From Peptococcus simiae (GTDB taxonomy: Bacteria > Bacillota > Peptococcia > Peptococcales > Peptococcaceae): 64,000 bases of DNA. Positions 24,923-33,960 of this stretch are shown piece after piece. The notes under the pieces are model-generated. The model worked only from the letters and a program-made list of their open reading frames with translations. It made no database searches and was not told where the DNA came from. Numbering within the stretch: the stretch's first letter is position 1; each line of letters opens with the position of its first letter. Where the stretch lies: assembly GCF_046097595.1 (NCBI RefSeq), contig NZ_JBJUVG010000010.1, positions 3,135 through 67,134 of the forward strand. The letters are read 5' to 3'. A program made the translations under genes and the position numbers.

Positions 24923-27307
24923 ATGGGTGGAGATAAAAACCAACAAAAAAGAAGCGTTTTTGGTATCGTTATATTTACTCAAATTGTAGCTGTTTACTTT
25001 TCTCTTGTCCTAGCTAGTATTTTCTTTTGGCAGGAGCAGACCTATAATCCATTTAAGTTAATGGCTCAGTGTCGTATTGAGGGATTTCCCTTCCGTATAT
25101 TTGCCATTCTTGAGGTGCTACTCCTTGGTTTCATGATCTATGGCTTCTATGATTTTCGAGTGAAATATTCAAGCGATCTCTTAGGGCGGAATTTTAGACT
25201 ACCAAAAGAACGCAACTCTTACGGTGAGAGCCACTTTGAAACGCCTGAGGAATTTAAAAAGGCAGCTCTTGTGCAAAAACCTGAAGATGCTTACGGGACC
25301 ATTTACGGACAAATGGATAAGAGCGGTAAAGAGTTAATCAACCGCCGGATGGATAGCACTAACCGTCTTAATTCTCATATAGCGGTAGTTGGTGCCAGTG
25401 GTACTGGTAAGACATATACCTTTACTAAAAACTTTATCTTTCAAGCAGTTAAACGGCGTGAATCTTTAATTTTAACGGACCCCGACGGGGGCCTTTTTAG
25501 GGATACAGCTGGCTACCTTGAAGATAATGGGTATATTGTTAGGCGCCTTGATCTAACAAAGTTATGGCTGTCTGATGGATGGGACTGCATGAAATCCATT
25601 AAGCCCGAATCAGTAGAGTTGGATGCCCAGTTTTTTGCCCAGACCGTCATCTCTAACGTCAGTGATGATATGACCAGTATCTATTCAACTGGTCCGCTTT
25701 CTCTTTTAAAAGCTTTGGTGCTAAGAGTATTTTTAGGGCCGGACTTTAAGACAAAGGACATCAGTACAGTCTATGGGTTAATACAAAATGAGGGTGGGGA
25801 GGCTTACTTGGATAAGCTTTTCAACCCGGACTACATGCCAATTGAGGCAAGACCGGCTCTGGGTCCATACCTCTCCTTTAAACAGGGGTCTCCTAATTTG
25901 CGAGGTAACTTAATTACAAATCTGGCCACGCAACTACAAATTTTACAATCCGGGACAGTAGGCTCAGTACTTTCCCAAGACGATATTGACCTTGAGCTTC
26001 CAGGCAAAGAACTCTGTGCCTACTATTGTATTTTTCCGGATTCGCACGACACCTATAGGTTCATAACCTCTCTCTTTTTCTCTATGCTGACCACTCGTTT
26101 AGTTAGTTTAGCTGATGAGCAGGAGGCGAACGAATATCACGGTGCCGGGGAACTACCTGTGCCGGTAAACTTTCTGTTAGATGAATTTCCATCTATTGGT
26201 ATGTTACCGGACTGGGATAGAAAAATGTCTACTATCCGAAAAAGACGTATTAATGCTACGATGATTTTTCAGGATATTACCCAGCTGCAAAACCTGTACC
26301 CTAATACCTGGGTAACCATTTTAGCCAACTGTTCTACCATGATTTCACTAGGGATTAATGACCAATATACGTCAGACCTTTTTACAAAAAGGCTAGGAAA
26401 CATGACCGTAGAAGCTAAGACAGATCAGTATATGCGAGACTTCAGTAGGAGTATGATGGGGATGACCGGTATGGATACGCATAGTCGCTCCTCAATTGGC
26501 GAGGGACGCAGAGCCCTACTGTCATTAGACGAACTTTTTAAGGTAGATGAGGATAGGCTCCTTATCGTCTTTCAAGGACATGATCCGATTCTTGCCTACA
26601 AGTACCCACACGTCTTGCATCCGGAAGCGAAGAAGCTTAGAAAGATTTATCAGGCAGACCTTGCTCCTTTTTGGGACGTTGAGGCTCGTAAGCGCAGAAA
26701 AGAAGAAGAGCAGATTCGGTTGGAGGAATATTACAAAAACCACCCTCGGGCCTTTGAAGTAGATAGATCCTATGAACAACCGGGCCTATCTTCTATGGGA
26801 GCCTCCGCTTTTAACAGGTTAAGCGACCTTAAAGAGGAATTTGTGGAGCGTTTTATCGAAAATCCAACGAGAGGCAAGAAACCGGCCCAATTTAAAGAGA
26901 AAAGCGACCTCAAGGGGGATAAGTCTATGACGGATTTTAAAGGCTGGATAAGTGATTTTAAACCCTTAAATACAGACCTTGTAGAAGAAAAAAGCAGTTT
27001 TCAGCTAGAAAGCAAAGTTAAGACCACAGGATCTCATGAAAAGACAGGTAAAACAACTAGAGTTGTGGAAAAAAAAGTCGTTGCACCCGTCAAAAAAGAA
27101 AAGCCGGTAGAGGTTCATCCTAAAGAAGCCGAGCCGGTTATATTCAAAGAAATATCGACAGATAAAAAGGAAAAATACAAGGCTCAAGAGAAGATAGAAG
27201 ATAAGCCTAAATCCTTTCCTAAAGCAAGAAACGTCGGTTTTGCTATCGGGACAGGGGCAGATGACAAGGAAGCAAAATCTAGTGAAATAGCGAATCCCTT
27301 CGGGTGA
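24923..27307 (+). CDS. VirD4/TraG-family coupling ATPase
   Basis: 794 aa. Two N-terminal membrane helices (about 12-36 and 56-76), Walker A VGASGTGKT at 156-164, a DPDGGLFRD box, and Walker B-like FLLDEFPSIG followed by STIRKRRINATMIFQDITQL. These are the features of type IV coupling proteins (TraG/TcpA/VirD4) that carry the relaxase-DNA complex to the channel. The last 170 residues are a lysine/glutamate-rich tail with no domain I recognise. It starts 7 bases after the previous stop. A terminator follows. Confidence 0.9.
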   Translation: MGGDKNQQKRSVFGIVIFTQIVAVYFSLVLASIFFWQEQTYNPFKLMAQCRIEGFPFRIFAILEVLLLGFMIYGFYDFRVKYSSDLLGRNFRLPKERNSYGESHFETPEEFKKAALVQKPEDAYGTIYGQMDKSGKELINRRMDSTNRLNSHIAVVGASGTGKTYTFTKNFIFQAVKRRESLILTDPDGGLFRDTAGYLEDNGYIVRRLDLTKLWLSDGWDCMKSIKPESVELDAQFFAQTVISNVSDDMTSIYSTGPLSLLKALVLRVFLGPDFKTKDISTVYGLIQNEGGEAYLDKLFNPDYMPIEARPALGPYLSFKQGSPNLRGNLITNLATQLQILQSGTVGSVLSQDDIDLELPGKELCAYYCIFPDSHDTYRFITSLFFSMLTTRLVSLADEQEANEYHGAGELPVPVNFLLDEFPSIGMLPDWDRKMSTIRKRRINATMIFQDITQLQNLYPNTWVTILANCSTMISLGINDQYTSDLFTKRLGNMTVEAKTDQYMRDFSRSMMGMTGMDTHSRSSIGEGRRALLSLDELFKVDEDRLLIVFQGHDPILAYKYPHVLHPEAKKLRKIYQADLAPFWDVEARKRRKEEEQIRLEEYYKNHPRAFEVDRSYEQPGLSSMGASAFNRLSDLKEEFVERFIENPTRGKKPAQFKEKSDLKGDKSMTDFKGWISDFKPLNTDLVEEKSSFQLESKVKTTGSHEKTGKTTRVVEKKVVAPVKKEKPVEVHPKEAEPVIFKEISTDKKEKYKAQEKIEDKPKSFPKARNVGFAIGTGADDKEAKSSEIANPFG

Positions 27308-27319
27308 AAAATAACCTAA

Positions 27320-27350
27320 GAGAGGTGGCTTTTTAGCTGCCTCTTTTTTG
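27320..27350 (+). terminator. Terminator after the coupling-protein gene
   Basis: AGAGGTGGC / GCTGCCTCT hairpin plus T run. It separates the transfer genes from the HigBA pair. Confidence 0.8.
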
Positions 27351-27362
27351 CCATCATGGGAC

Positions 27363-27390
27363 TTGACGGACATAGGATATATCCTATAAA
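27363..27390 (+). promoter_or_regulatory. HigBA promoter-operator
   Basis: TTGACG (27363-27368), 16-nt spacer, TATAAA (27385-27390). The perfect palindrome ATAGGATATATCCTAT (27372-27387) fills the spacer and half the -10, as expected for repression by the HTH antitoxin. Confidence 0.7.
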
Positions 27391-27409
27391 ATAAAGCTGT
27401 AAGGAGTGA

Positions 27410-27772
27410 ATGATGAGCAATTTTGCTGTTGAATTTTTTGAAAAAGAGGACGGGACCTACCCAGCAGAAGAATTTATTTTGTCGCTAGATATCAAGATGA
27501 GGGCGAAAGCGTTTAGAACTCTAGAGCTTTTAGAGTTAAAAGGGAACTTTCTCAGAGAACCCTACTCGAAACACTTAGAAGATGGCATATTTGAGTTAAG
27601 AATTAAGCAAAGCAATAATATTGCTAGGGTGCTGTATTTTTTTGTTATTGGGAATAGAGTAATATTAACGAACGGTTTTATTAAAAAAACTCAAAAAACG
27701 CCCACTAAAGAAATAGAGATTTCAAAACAGCGCAGAAAAGAATTTAAACAAAGAAGTGAGAAAAATGACTAA
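27410..27772 (+). CDS. higB: HigB-like toxin (RelE superfamily, Gp49 type)
   Basis: 120 aa. EEFILSLDIKMRAKAFRTLE, then SKHLEDGIFELRIKQSNNIA, RVLYFFVIGNRVILTNGFI and KKTQKTPTKEIEISKQRR match the phage Gp49/HigB group of ribosome-dependent mRNA endonucleases. In this group the toxin precedes the antitoxin, as here; the two genes overlap by 8 bases. AAGGAGTG before the start (ATG 27410 or 27413). It lies inside the transfer region and should stabilise the element. Confidence 0.88.
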   Translation: MMSNFAVEFFEKEDGTYPAEEFILSLDIKMRAKAFRTLELLELKGNFLREPYSKHLEDGIFELRIKQSNNIARVLYFFVIGNRVILTNGFIKKTQKTPTKEIEISKQRRKEFKQRSEKND

Positions 27773-28049
27773 AAATTTTAGAGAAACCCTTAACGAGCAA
27801 ATGCGAGATCCTGAATTTCAAAACGAGTGGGATAGCCTTGATGTGGAGTTTCAAATTATTAAAGCAATGCTTGACGGGCGATCTGAGCAGCAGGTAACGC
27901 AGAGTGAATTATCTCGCTTAACTGGTATTGCACAGGGGGATATTAGTAAAATAGAGAATGGAGGTGCAAACCCCTCAGTAAAAACATTAAGCAGATTGGC
28001 GAATGGTTTGGGAAAAAAACTAAAAATTACTTTTGAAAAAAGTCTATAG
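27765..28049 (+). CDS. higA: HigA-like XRE antitoxin
   Basis: About 94 aa. The C-terminal half is an XRE helix-turn-helix: VTQSELSRLTGIAQGDISKI, then NPSVKTLSRLANGLGKKLKI. The N-terminal half should contact HigB. I chose ATG 27765 over GTG 27756 because AAGAAGTGAG gives proper spacing. Likely autorepressor at the palindrome 27372-27387. Confidence 0.88.
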   Translation: MTKNFRETLNEQMRDPEFQNEWDSLDVEFQIIKAMLDGRSEQQVTQSELSRLTGIAQGDISKIENGGANPSVKTLSRLANGLGKKLKITFEKSL

Positions 28050-28064
28050 GTGAATATAAAAATA

Positions 28065-28098
28065 GAAGAGGTGGCTCTTTAGCTGCCTCTTTTTTTTA
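28065..28098 (+). terminator. HigBA terminator
   Basis: AGAGGTGGC / GCTGCCTCT hairpin with eight T, the same type as 27320. Confidence 0.8.
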
Positions 28099-28130
28099 TG
28101 AAATCACGATAAGATCAGAATGCCAAATCG

Positions 28131-28159
28131 TTGAACATAAACTATAAACATGGTATGAT
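28131..28159 (+). promoter_or_regulatory. Promoter of the S1/PrgI/VirB4 operon
   Basis: TTGAAC (28131-28136), 17-nt spacer ending CATGG, TATGAT (28154-28159). Same build as 18448, so the two halves of the transfer region are probably co-regulated. Confidence 0.65.
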
Positions 28160-28207
28160 GTTTATAGTTACTATTGCCCTTAATCCCTTTAGAAAGGAAC
28201 GATTTAT

Positions 28208-29257
28208 ATGCCGAAAAATGAGCAAGAAAACCTAGAAAGAAGCGAGCCAACAATCCGTAATATTAGACGGGATGGCCGGATGAGATCAGCCCTGCAACAG
28301 GAATTTATTACTAAGTGGAACGCTGTCTTATCCGCTCAAAAGTATGGAGAATTTTTATACGGGACCGTTTCAAGCGTAACGACTTTTTCAGCAGGAGAGG
28401 TCAGTTGTGCTGCCCTAGAAGTTTTAGTAGACGGGACAATTAAAGCTACCATTCCCTTCTCAGAAATCTTTAGAAACGGGGAGGACGTTCTCAACTTAAA
28501 CGCTGTAGATGCCTCAACTGAAAAGGGCAAGAAGGAAATTTTAAACCGGCAGAAGGCTTTTTGTGAAAGACTTTATGGTTTGGAAATCCCCTTCCTTGTC
28601 AAAGAAACCTATGCCGACAGGGCTGGAGATTTAGACCTGCCAAACGACTACTTTATCTTGGGGTCAAGAAAAGATGCCCTCCTTGAAATGGAAAAGGGGA
28701 ACTTTGATCCCGACCACCCTCGGATTTTAGAAAATGACCTCGTTAATGCGACTGTCGTTTCAGTCAGCTACCGAGGCCTTGTGGTCAACGTAGAAGGCGT
28801 AGACGTTCGTATTCCCAGTAACCGGGTCACAGGCCGCTACCTAGAAAACTTTAACGAGTTGGAAGACTTATATCAGGTGGGGGATGAACTCCCGGTCATC
28901 ATTACAGACGTTAGTCACAATGAAAAAGGTCAAGTGACCCTCCAAGTAGATGCTAGATCAGCCCACAACTATCTTAAAAAAGCCTACCAAGGCACCCTCT
29001 TAAAAGAAGGTCAACAATGCCTTGCGACTATCTCAAATGTCGTGACCAAGGATGCCGGAAAAATTACCGTATTCCTTTATCTTGACCAGTACGACATGTC
29101 TGCTTTTACAGGCGTTGTCCCGGCAAGTGCCATTCAAAATGAAGGCTTAAGAGCCGGTGATGTTGTCCGAGTAACAGTTATTGGCTTTACTGATGACGGT
29201 ATGGTCTATGTTCGTATTCGGTCTATGCACAAGAGGGCTGGCAGAACACTAAGATAA
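28208..29257 (+). CDS. S1-domain protein of the transfer operon
   Basis: 349 aa. A central S1-type RNA-binding repeat is visible (NDLVNATVVSVSYRGLVVNV, then EGVDVRIPSNRVTG), with a second around residues 255-345 (GQQCLATISNVV, RAGDVVRVTVIGFTDDGMVY) and an N-terminal region of similar pattern (GEFLYGTVSSVTTF). It is cytoplasmic, with no signal or helix. S1-repeat proteins are often found in Gram-positive ICE transfer operons; the task is unknown, perhaps RNA or ssDNA binding. AAAGGAA before the ATG. TTG start of prgI-like gene 16 bases downstream. Confidence 0.75.
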   Translation: MPKNEQENLERSEPTIRNIRRDGRMRSALQQEFITKWNAVLSAQKYGEFLYGTVSSVTTFSAGEVSCAALEVLVDGTIKATIPFSEIFRNGEDVLNLNAVDASTEKGKKEILNRQKAFCERLYGLEIPFLVKETYADRAGDLDLPNDYFILGSRKDALLEMEKGNFDPDHPRILENDLVNATVVSVSYRGLVVNVEGVDVRIPSNRVTGRYLENFNELEDLYQVGDELPVIITDVSHNEKGQVTLQVDARSAHNYLKKAYQGTLLKEGQQCLATISNVVTKDAGKITVFLYLDQYDMSAFTGVVPASAIQNEGLRAGDVVRVTVIGFTDDGMVYVRIRSMHKRAGRTLR

Positions 29258-29273
29258 GAAAGGGGCGTTTCCA

Positions 29274-29870
29274 TTGATTCAAGATGAGCAGCCCAATGTC
29301 TATAACATTCCGGAAAATTTTATTGACGAATCTCGCATTATAAAGGGCCTTTTTAAGACAAGAAACTTTATTGAGGGGGCTTTAATGGCCCTCTTTGTAG
29401 CCCTCTTTGCTTGGTTCATTCCTATTGAAAATATCAACATTCGTCTTTTTGCTATCGTTACCTTGTGTATGCCTTTCTTCCTCATTGGCTACCATGGCTT
29501 TAATGGCGATCCCTTCTCCGTTGCGGTTAATAATATCTATTCATGGCTACAAAACCGTGGCGTTATGCTCTATAACTCACGGACACAGGCCCTTGCCAAG
29601 GCACCCTTAGATGCCATGATGGAAAGTGAGGTCCTGCAAGATAAGCTTGTTGACGCTTGGGACACCGCTATTGAAAACAGACGCAGAAGAATGGCCGCCA
29701 AGCCCTTGATCGAAGGGGAAACCTTTGAGTTTGCAGATGATGAAGAACTATTTGGCATTTATGCAGACAGTAAACAAATGAAGGGTGTCGGCGTGTACGA
29801 CATTAACGAGCCGGCCGGACTTGTCCATGTTGGCCGCTTGCAACAAGAAAAAATAGAAGGGGGTAAATAA
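29274..29870 (+). CDS. PrgI/VirB3-like membrane protein
   Basis: 198 aa from TTG 29274 (AGAAAGGGG upstream). YNIPENFIDESRIIKGLFKT leads into two close membrane helices (FIEGALMALFVALFAWFIPI; NIRLFAIVTLCMPFFLIGYH), the PrgI family pattern. PrgI/VirB3 proteins sit directly before VirB4 in Gram-positive transfer operons and anchor it to the membrane; here virB4 starts two bases after the stop. Confidence 0.87.
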   Translation: MIQDEQPNVYNIPENFIDESRIIKGLFKTRNFIEGALMALFVALFAWFIPIENINIRLFAIVTLCMPFFLIGYHGFNGDPFSVAVNNIYSWLQNRGVMLYNSRTQALAKAPLDAMMESEVLQDKLVDAWDTAIENRRRRMAAKPLIEGETFEFADDEELFGIYADSKQMKGVGVYDINEPAGLVHVGRLQQEKIEGGK

Positions 29871-29871
29871 T

Positions 29872-32436
29872 ATGGACTTTAATATGCCTTTTTTAAAAGG
29901 GAAAAAGGATCAGATTGCCCGACCTAAAAAAGAAAAAAAGTCTAAGAAAACGAATAAAAAACAAGAACTTGAACAGATTGTTAGTACCCAGTCCTTCTCG
30001 CCCATTCGAGACGTTAAGGACGGGATCATCATCACAAAAGATGGCCGCTTTGTTAAATTAATGGAAGTCATGCCTATTAACTTTAGCTTGCGGTCTTATA
30101 GTGAACAGGCAAGTATTATTTCCAGTTTTGCTAAAGCCTTGCGCAATATGCCGAGTAATGTTCAATTCAAAGTCGTATCAAAACGAGCAGACGTTAGTCA
30201 ATTCGTGGACAAAATTAAAAATGAAATGGCCCTAGAAAAAAACAGCCATTGTCAAAGACTGCAACAGGAACAGATTAACTTAATCTCCTCTGTTGGATCC
30301 AGTCAGGGCGTTTCTAGGCGGTTTTTTCTCATTTTTGAGTACGAGCAAAAGGTTGGATTCCAACACAGACCAACCTTTGATCAGGTCCGAAGGGAACTGG
30401 AAAGAGAGGCAAGAAATATCGCCAACGACATTAGCGACTGTGGTAATGAAGTCGTTTCCGTCAGCGATTCTGATGAGTACATTTTAGAAGTTTTGTATTC
30501 CATCATGAGCCGCAGTGAATCCTCTATTCGGTCTGCAAGGGACCGGGAGTATGAAGTCTTAGGCCGGTATGCTGCCGGCAACATGGACTTTACTCGGAAG
30601 GATTTACATATCCCTGTGAACGATTTTATTGCCCCCACCTTAATAGATGACCGGTCCAGTCCAAGGTATTTGGTGGTAGATGACCTCTTCTATATGTACT
30701 GTTATATTCCCGGCGGTTCTTATCCGGTCCGGGCCTTAGGTGGCTGGATGCTCTTACTCATTAACATGGGTGAGGGTGTTGACGTGGACTTTTGGGTCAA
30801 GAAAGAAAACATAGCCACCACACAAAGAAAGTTACAGTACCGCTTGCGGTGGAACAAGGTTCGGATGAGAGAAACCGAGGACACCTCCCAAGACTTTGAA
30901 GACTTGCATGGAGCCATTGAGTCCGGTTACTACCTAAAAGGCGGACTGTCAGCAGGGGAAGACTTCTGCTACATGGCAACCCTTATTACTATTACCGGGC
31001 ATAGCCTACAGGAAATTAATTACAAATACGAGGCCATTAAACGCCATTGTATTAGAAACGATATCCGGATTAAACCCTGTCATTTCCAGCAGTTGGAAGC
31101 GTGGCAATCTTCCCTTCCAATTTGTAAATGTGACCCCGGTATTTGGGCCAAGGGCAGAAGAAATGGACTGACAAGAGATCTTGCTTCAGCCTATCCCTTC
31201 GTCAGTTATGAATTGGCAGACGAGAACGGGATCCTCTTGGGGGCCAACTCCAACAACGGGTCCTTGGTCTTTGTTGATGTCTTTGACACTTCAAAATACA
31301 ACAACGCTAACATTGCTATCTTAGGTTCTTCCGGGTCAGGGAAAACGTATACGCTTCAATGTATGGCCCTTAGAATGAGACAAAAACAAGTCCAAGTCTT
31401 TATTATTGCTCCCTTAAAAGGGATTGAATTTGAAAGGGCCTGTGCTGCTATTGGCGGCTCTTTTATCCGGATTGCCCCCGGTAGTGGGAACAATATTAAT
31501 ATTATGGAGATCCGCAAAAAGACGGAAAGCATTGATGATTACGATACGGATTTTATCCCCGAAGAATCCATTTTAGTTAAAAAAATCCAACAGCTTCACG
31601 CCTTTTTCACCCTGCTTTTAAAGGACATTACCTTTGAAGAACAACAACTTTTAGACGAATCTCTACTTAAAACTTATGCCAAGTTTGGCATTACACCGGA
31701 AAACGATTCCCTCGTTGACCCGGAAATAGGGGAGTATAAAAAGATGCCTATTTTAGGCGACTTGTATGAAACCTTACGTGAAATGGAGCGGACAGACAGC
31801 CGACTATACGGGGCGCTTACCCGGTATGTTACCGGCTCTGCTAAGAGTTTTAACCAGCCCACCAATGTCAACTTAGACAACAAATACGTTGTCCTAGACG
31901 TTTCTTCCCTCACAAAAGAAACCCTTCCCATTGGGATGTTTATTGCCCTTGATTACGCTTGGGATAAGGCGAGAGAGGATCGAACGAAGAAAAAAGTTAT
32001 TTTCATTGACGAAACATGGCGGCTTGTTGGACCCGGTTCTTCTGAACTAGCAGCAGAATTTGTCCTTGAAATTTTTAAAGTCATTCGTGGTTACGGTGGT
32101 AGTGCTGTCTGTGCTACACAGGACCTAAACGACTTCTTCGCTCTTAAAGATGGGATGTACGGGGCCGGTATTATCAACAACGCTAAGACAAAAATGCTCA
32201 TGAAAACAGAGCCTAGAGAGGCCTCAGTTGTCGCTCAAGCTATGGACCTAACAAGGGAAGAAGCAGAAGAAATTAAAGGCATTAAGAGAGGGACCTGCCT
32301 CTTAGCAGCCAATACCAACCACGTCTTTATAGATATTAAAGCTTCTAGAACAGAGCATGACCTCATTACAACTGACGCTCAAGAGTTAAGAAGATTAGCC
32401 CTTGAACGGATGGCCAAGGAGGAACTAGTCGAATGA
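29872..32436 (+). CDS. VirB4-family conjugation ATPase
   Basis: 854 aa. Lysine-rich start, N-terminal VirB4 domain (SFSPIRDVKDGIIITKDGRF), Walker A AILGSSGSGKTYTLQ near residue 484, Walker B KKVIFIDETWRL near 706, and the arginine/Q motif region GYGGSAVCATQDLNDFFA. This is the hexameric motor that powers assembly and transfer in type IV secretion. It overlaps the next gene by 4 bases (ATGA). Confidence 0.93.
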   Translation: MDFNMPFLKGKKDQIARPKKEKKSKKTNKKQELEQIVSTQSFSPIRDVKDGIIITKDGRFVKLMEVMPINFSLRSYSEQASIISSFAKALRNMPSNVQFKVVSKRADVSQFVDKIKNEMALEKNSHCQRLQQEQINLISSVGSSQGVSRRFFLIFEYEQKVGFQHRPTFDQVRRELEREARNIANDISDCGNEVVSVSDSDEYILEVLYSIMSRSESSIRSARDREYEVLGRYAAGNMDFTRKDLHIPVNDFIAPTLIDDRSSPRYLVVDDLFYMYCYIPGGSYPVRALGGWMLLLINMGEGVDVDFWVKKENIATTQRKLQYRLRWNKVRMRETEDTSQDFEDLHGAIESGYYLKGGLSAGEDFCYMATLITITGHSLQEINYKYEAIKRHCIRNDIRIKPCHFQQLEAWQSSLPICKCDPGIWAKGRRNGLTRDLASAYPFVSYELADENGILLGANSNNGSLVFVDVFDTSKYNNANIAILGSSGSGKTYTLQCMALRMRQKQVQVFIIAPLKGIEFERACAAIGGSFIRIAPGSGNNINIMEIRKKTESIDDYDTDFIPEESILVKKIQQLHAFFTLLLKDITFEEQQLLDESLLKTYAKFGITPENDSLVDPEIGEYKKMPILGDLYETLREMERTDSRLYGALTRYVTGSAKSFNQPTNVNLDNKYVVLDVSSLTKETLPIGMFIALDYAWDKAREDRTKKKVIFIDETWRLVGPGSSELAAEFVLEIFKVIRGYGGSAVCATQDLNDFFALKDGMYGAGIINNAKTKMLMKTEPREASVVAQAMDLTREEAEEIKGIKRGTCLLAANTNHVFIDIKASRTEHDLITTDAQELRRLALERMAKEELVE

Positions 32437-32981
32437 TTTACGAGAGTCTGAAAGATAATATAACTGCTTTTGTTGACGCTGTTGGCTTCGTAAAAAAGAA
32501 ACAAGTCGTTCACCTCTTCAGCGATCAAGCCGACAAAAATACGGTGGGTCAAACTGTAAAACAACTCATCCGTCAAGGCACTTTACGAGAAGAGGAAGGA
32601 TCCCTTCTCACAACCGGCAGGGCCATTAAGTTAAATAGTTCAATGCTCAAAAGAAAAATAGATGCCCTGTGGGTCGTTGCTTCTATAGGCAGTCAACAAA
32701 TCATAGATCTTTCAGAGATCTCGTTTCCTAGGTGCTTTTTAATCCTACTGGCCAATGGAAAGTCCGTGGAACTTTCAGCCTGCGGTAAATATCAAGAGGC
32801 CTACATGGCACAAAAAAAACATGACTTAGAAAAAATTAAGGGCGGTGATGACGATATGATCTACACCGTCCTAGTGCCAAGTCGTGACCTTGGAGATAGC
32901 CTAGAAGACTTTTATTTCAGCAACTTTTGTCTGTTAGATGAAAATAAAAAGCCTTCTTTTTACTTGTGGAAAGGGGAATAG
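32433..32981 (+). CDS. Conserved transfer-operon protein, winged-helix-like start
   Basis: 182 aa, function unknown. The first 70 residues (FVDAVGFVKKKQVVHLFSDQ, TVGQTVKQLIRQGTLREEEG) look like a winged helix-turn-helix; the rest is mixed alpha/beta. Such small proteins (DUF5697-like, by memory only) follow virB4 in several Bacillota elements. Translationally coupled to VirB4. Confidence 0.6.
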   Translation: MIYESLKDNITAFVDAVGFVKKKQVVHLFSDQADKNTVGQTVKQLIRQGTLREEEGSLLTTGRAIKLNSSMLKRKIDALWVVASIGSQQIIDLSEISFPRCFLILLANGKSVELSACGKYQEAYMAQKKHDLEKIKGGDDDMIYTVLVPSRDLGDSLEDFYFSNFCLLDENKKPSFYLWKGE

Positions 32982-32983
32982 TA

Positions 32984-33670
32984 TTGTCCGATTATAAAAA
33001 AGATGAAGACACAGAAAAGATGTTGCAGGCGATAAAATGCTTGCGTATAACAGACAGATTGATTCAAAAAATTGACAACTATGGCCGGCTCTTGGGCCTT
33101 GTTCCTAAAGAAAAACGTAGGGGACAAGAGCAAATAAGGCCCACACTTTATGAATTAAACAGAGAAATTACCAAGCTGGTTTATGATGAGGACCCCTTCT
33201 TTTTTAAAGAAGAAGAGGCTAAAAAATATACAGAAGCTGACTGTTTTTCAATCAAAGGCAGCTTTAAAAAAGATAAATATATAATTCAAACGCCCCTCTT
33301 GCCCTCCATCTATAACAAAAAAACTGGCAAGGTATTTAGCAATCTTTACGTTGATGAAGTGAGCCTTTTCTTACGCTCCAACGAGAAGAAAATCCCCAAG
33401 TTCGATCAAGCTAACATAGCGGTTGTTTCAGTCCGAGAAAACAATAAAATCGGCGTGGACAACGACAATGTAGATAGCAAAGCCATTGTAGATGCAATTG
33501 CTTCTCACTTAAAAGGCGGTGATAATCCAAGAAGTTGCAGCTTCTTTTTAGCCTCCATTTTTGATGATTTCCTCGAAGAAGGGACCTACTTTATCGTCAC
33601 AGAAAACTATGGACAGCCCCCTCATTTAGAAGAAATAAGGGACTGGATAAGCGACATTCAGGAAGATTAA
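32984..33670 (+). CDS. Unknown 228-aa protein ending the transfer operon
   Basis: Start taken as TTG 32984, seven bases after AAAGGGGA; the upstream GTG overlaps the previous gene. No clear family. One stretch, NNKIGVDNDNVDSKAIVDAI, resembles the D-x-DN-xxK...D box of RusA-type resolvases, but the surrounding sequence does not convince me. Another conserved-looking stretch is GTYFIVTENYGQPPHLEEIR. Last gene before a 290-bp non-coding stretch. Confidence 0.6.
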   Translation: MSDYKKDEDTEKMLQAIKCLRITDRLIQKIDNYGRLLGLVPKEKRRGQEQIRPTLYELNREITKLVYDEDPFFFKEEEAKKYTEADCFSIKGSFKKDKYIIQTPLLPSIYNKKTGKVFSNLYVDEVSLFLRSNEKKIPKFDQANIAVVSVRENNKIGVDNDNVDSKAIVDAIASHLKGGDNPRSCSFFLASIFDDFLEEGTYFIVTENYGQPPHLEEIRDWISDIQED

Positions 33671-33767
33671 TAGACCTAAGAGGCATAAATAAGGCTCAAT
33701 AAAGTGTAGCCAGACTAGAAATAAGTGGAAGGGGGCTACAAAATAAGTAACCAATACAGTCAATAAA

Positions 33768-33844
33768 CCCCTGCAAGAACTGCAAAAAATATCGGAAAAT
33801 CGAAAACGGCTTTTTTGCACTAAAATACCACTATTTTGCAGGGG
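33768..33844. repeat. Nested inverted repeat in a 290-bp gene-free region
   Basis: Outer arms CCCCTGCAA (33768-33776) and TTGCAGGGG (33836-33844); inner arms GCAAAAAA (33782-33789) and TTTTTTGC (33811-33818). The region 33671-33960 has no convincing gene. Long imperfect hairpins between transfer and mobilisation-type genes are typical of origins of transfer or single-strand initiation sites. No T run on the RNA strand follows, so it is not a plain terminator. Confidence 0.5.
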
Positions 33845-33960
33845 GAAGAAAGGCTTTAAATAGCCCATTCCATCTATTTCAGCTAGAGAAAACAGGGGCC
33901 TTTATAAAGCCAATTCCTTGGCAGCCCTTTTGTCCTCATATTATAAAAAGGAGGGATTTC

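Noticed and set aside
32984..33670. RusA Holliday junction resolvase
   Set aside because: Only one short D-N-D-N-x-D-x-K stretch fits; the rest of the chain and the size do not.
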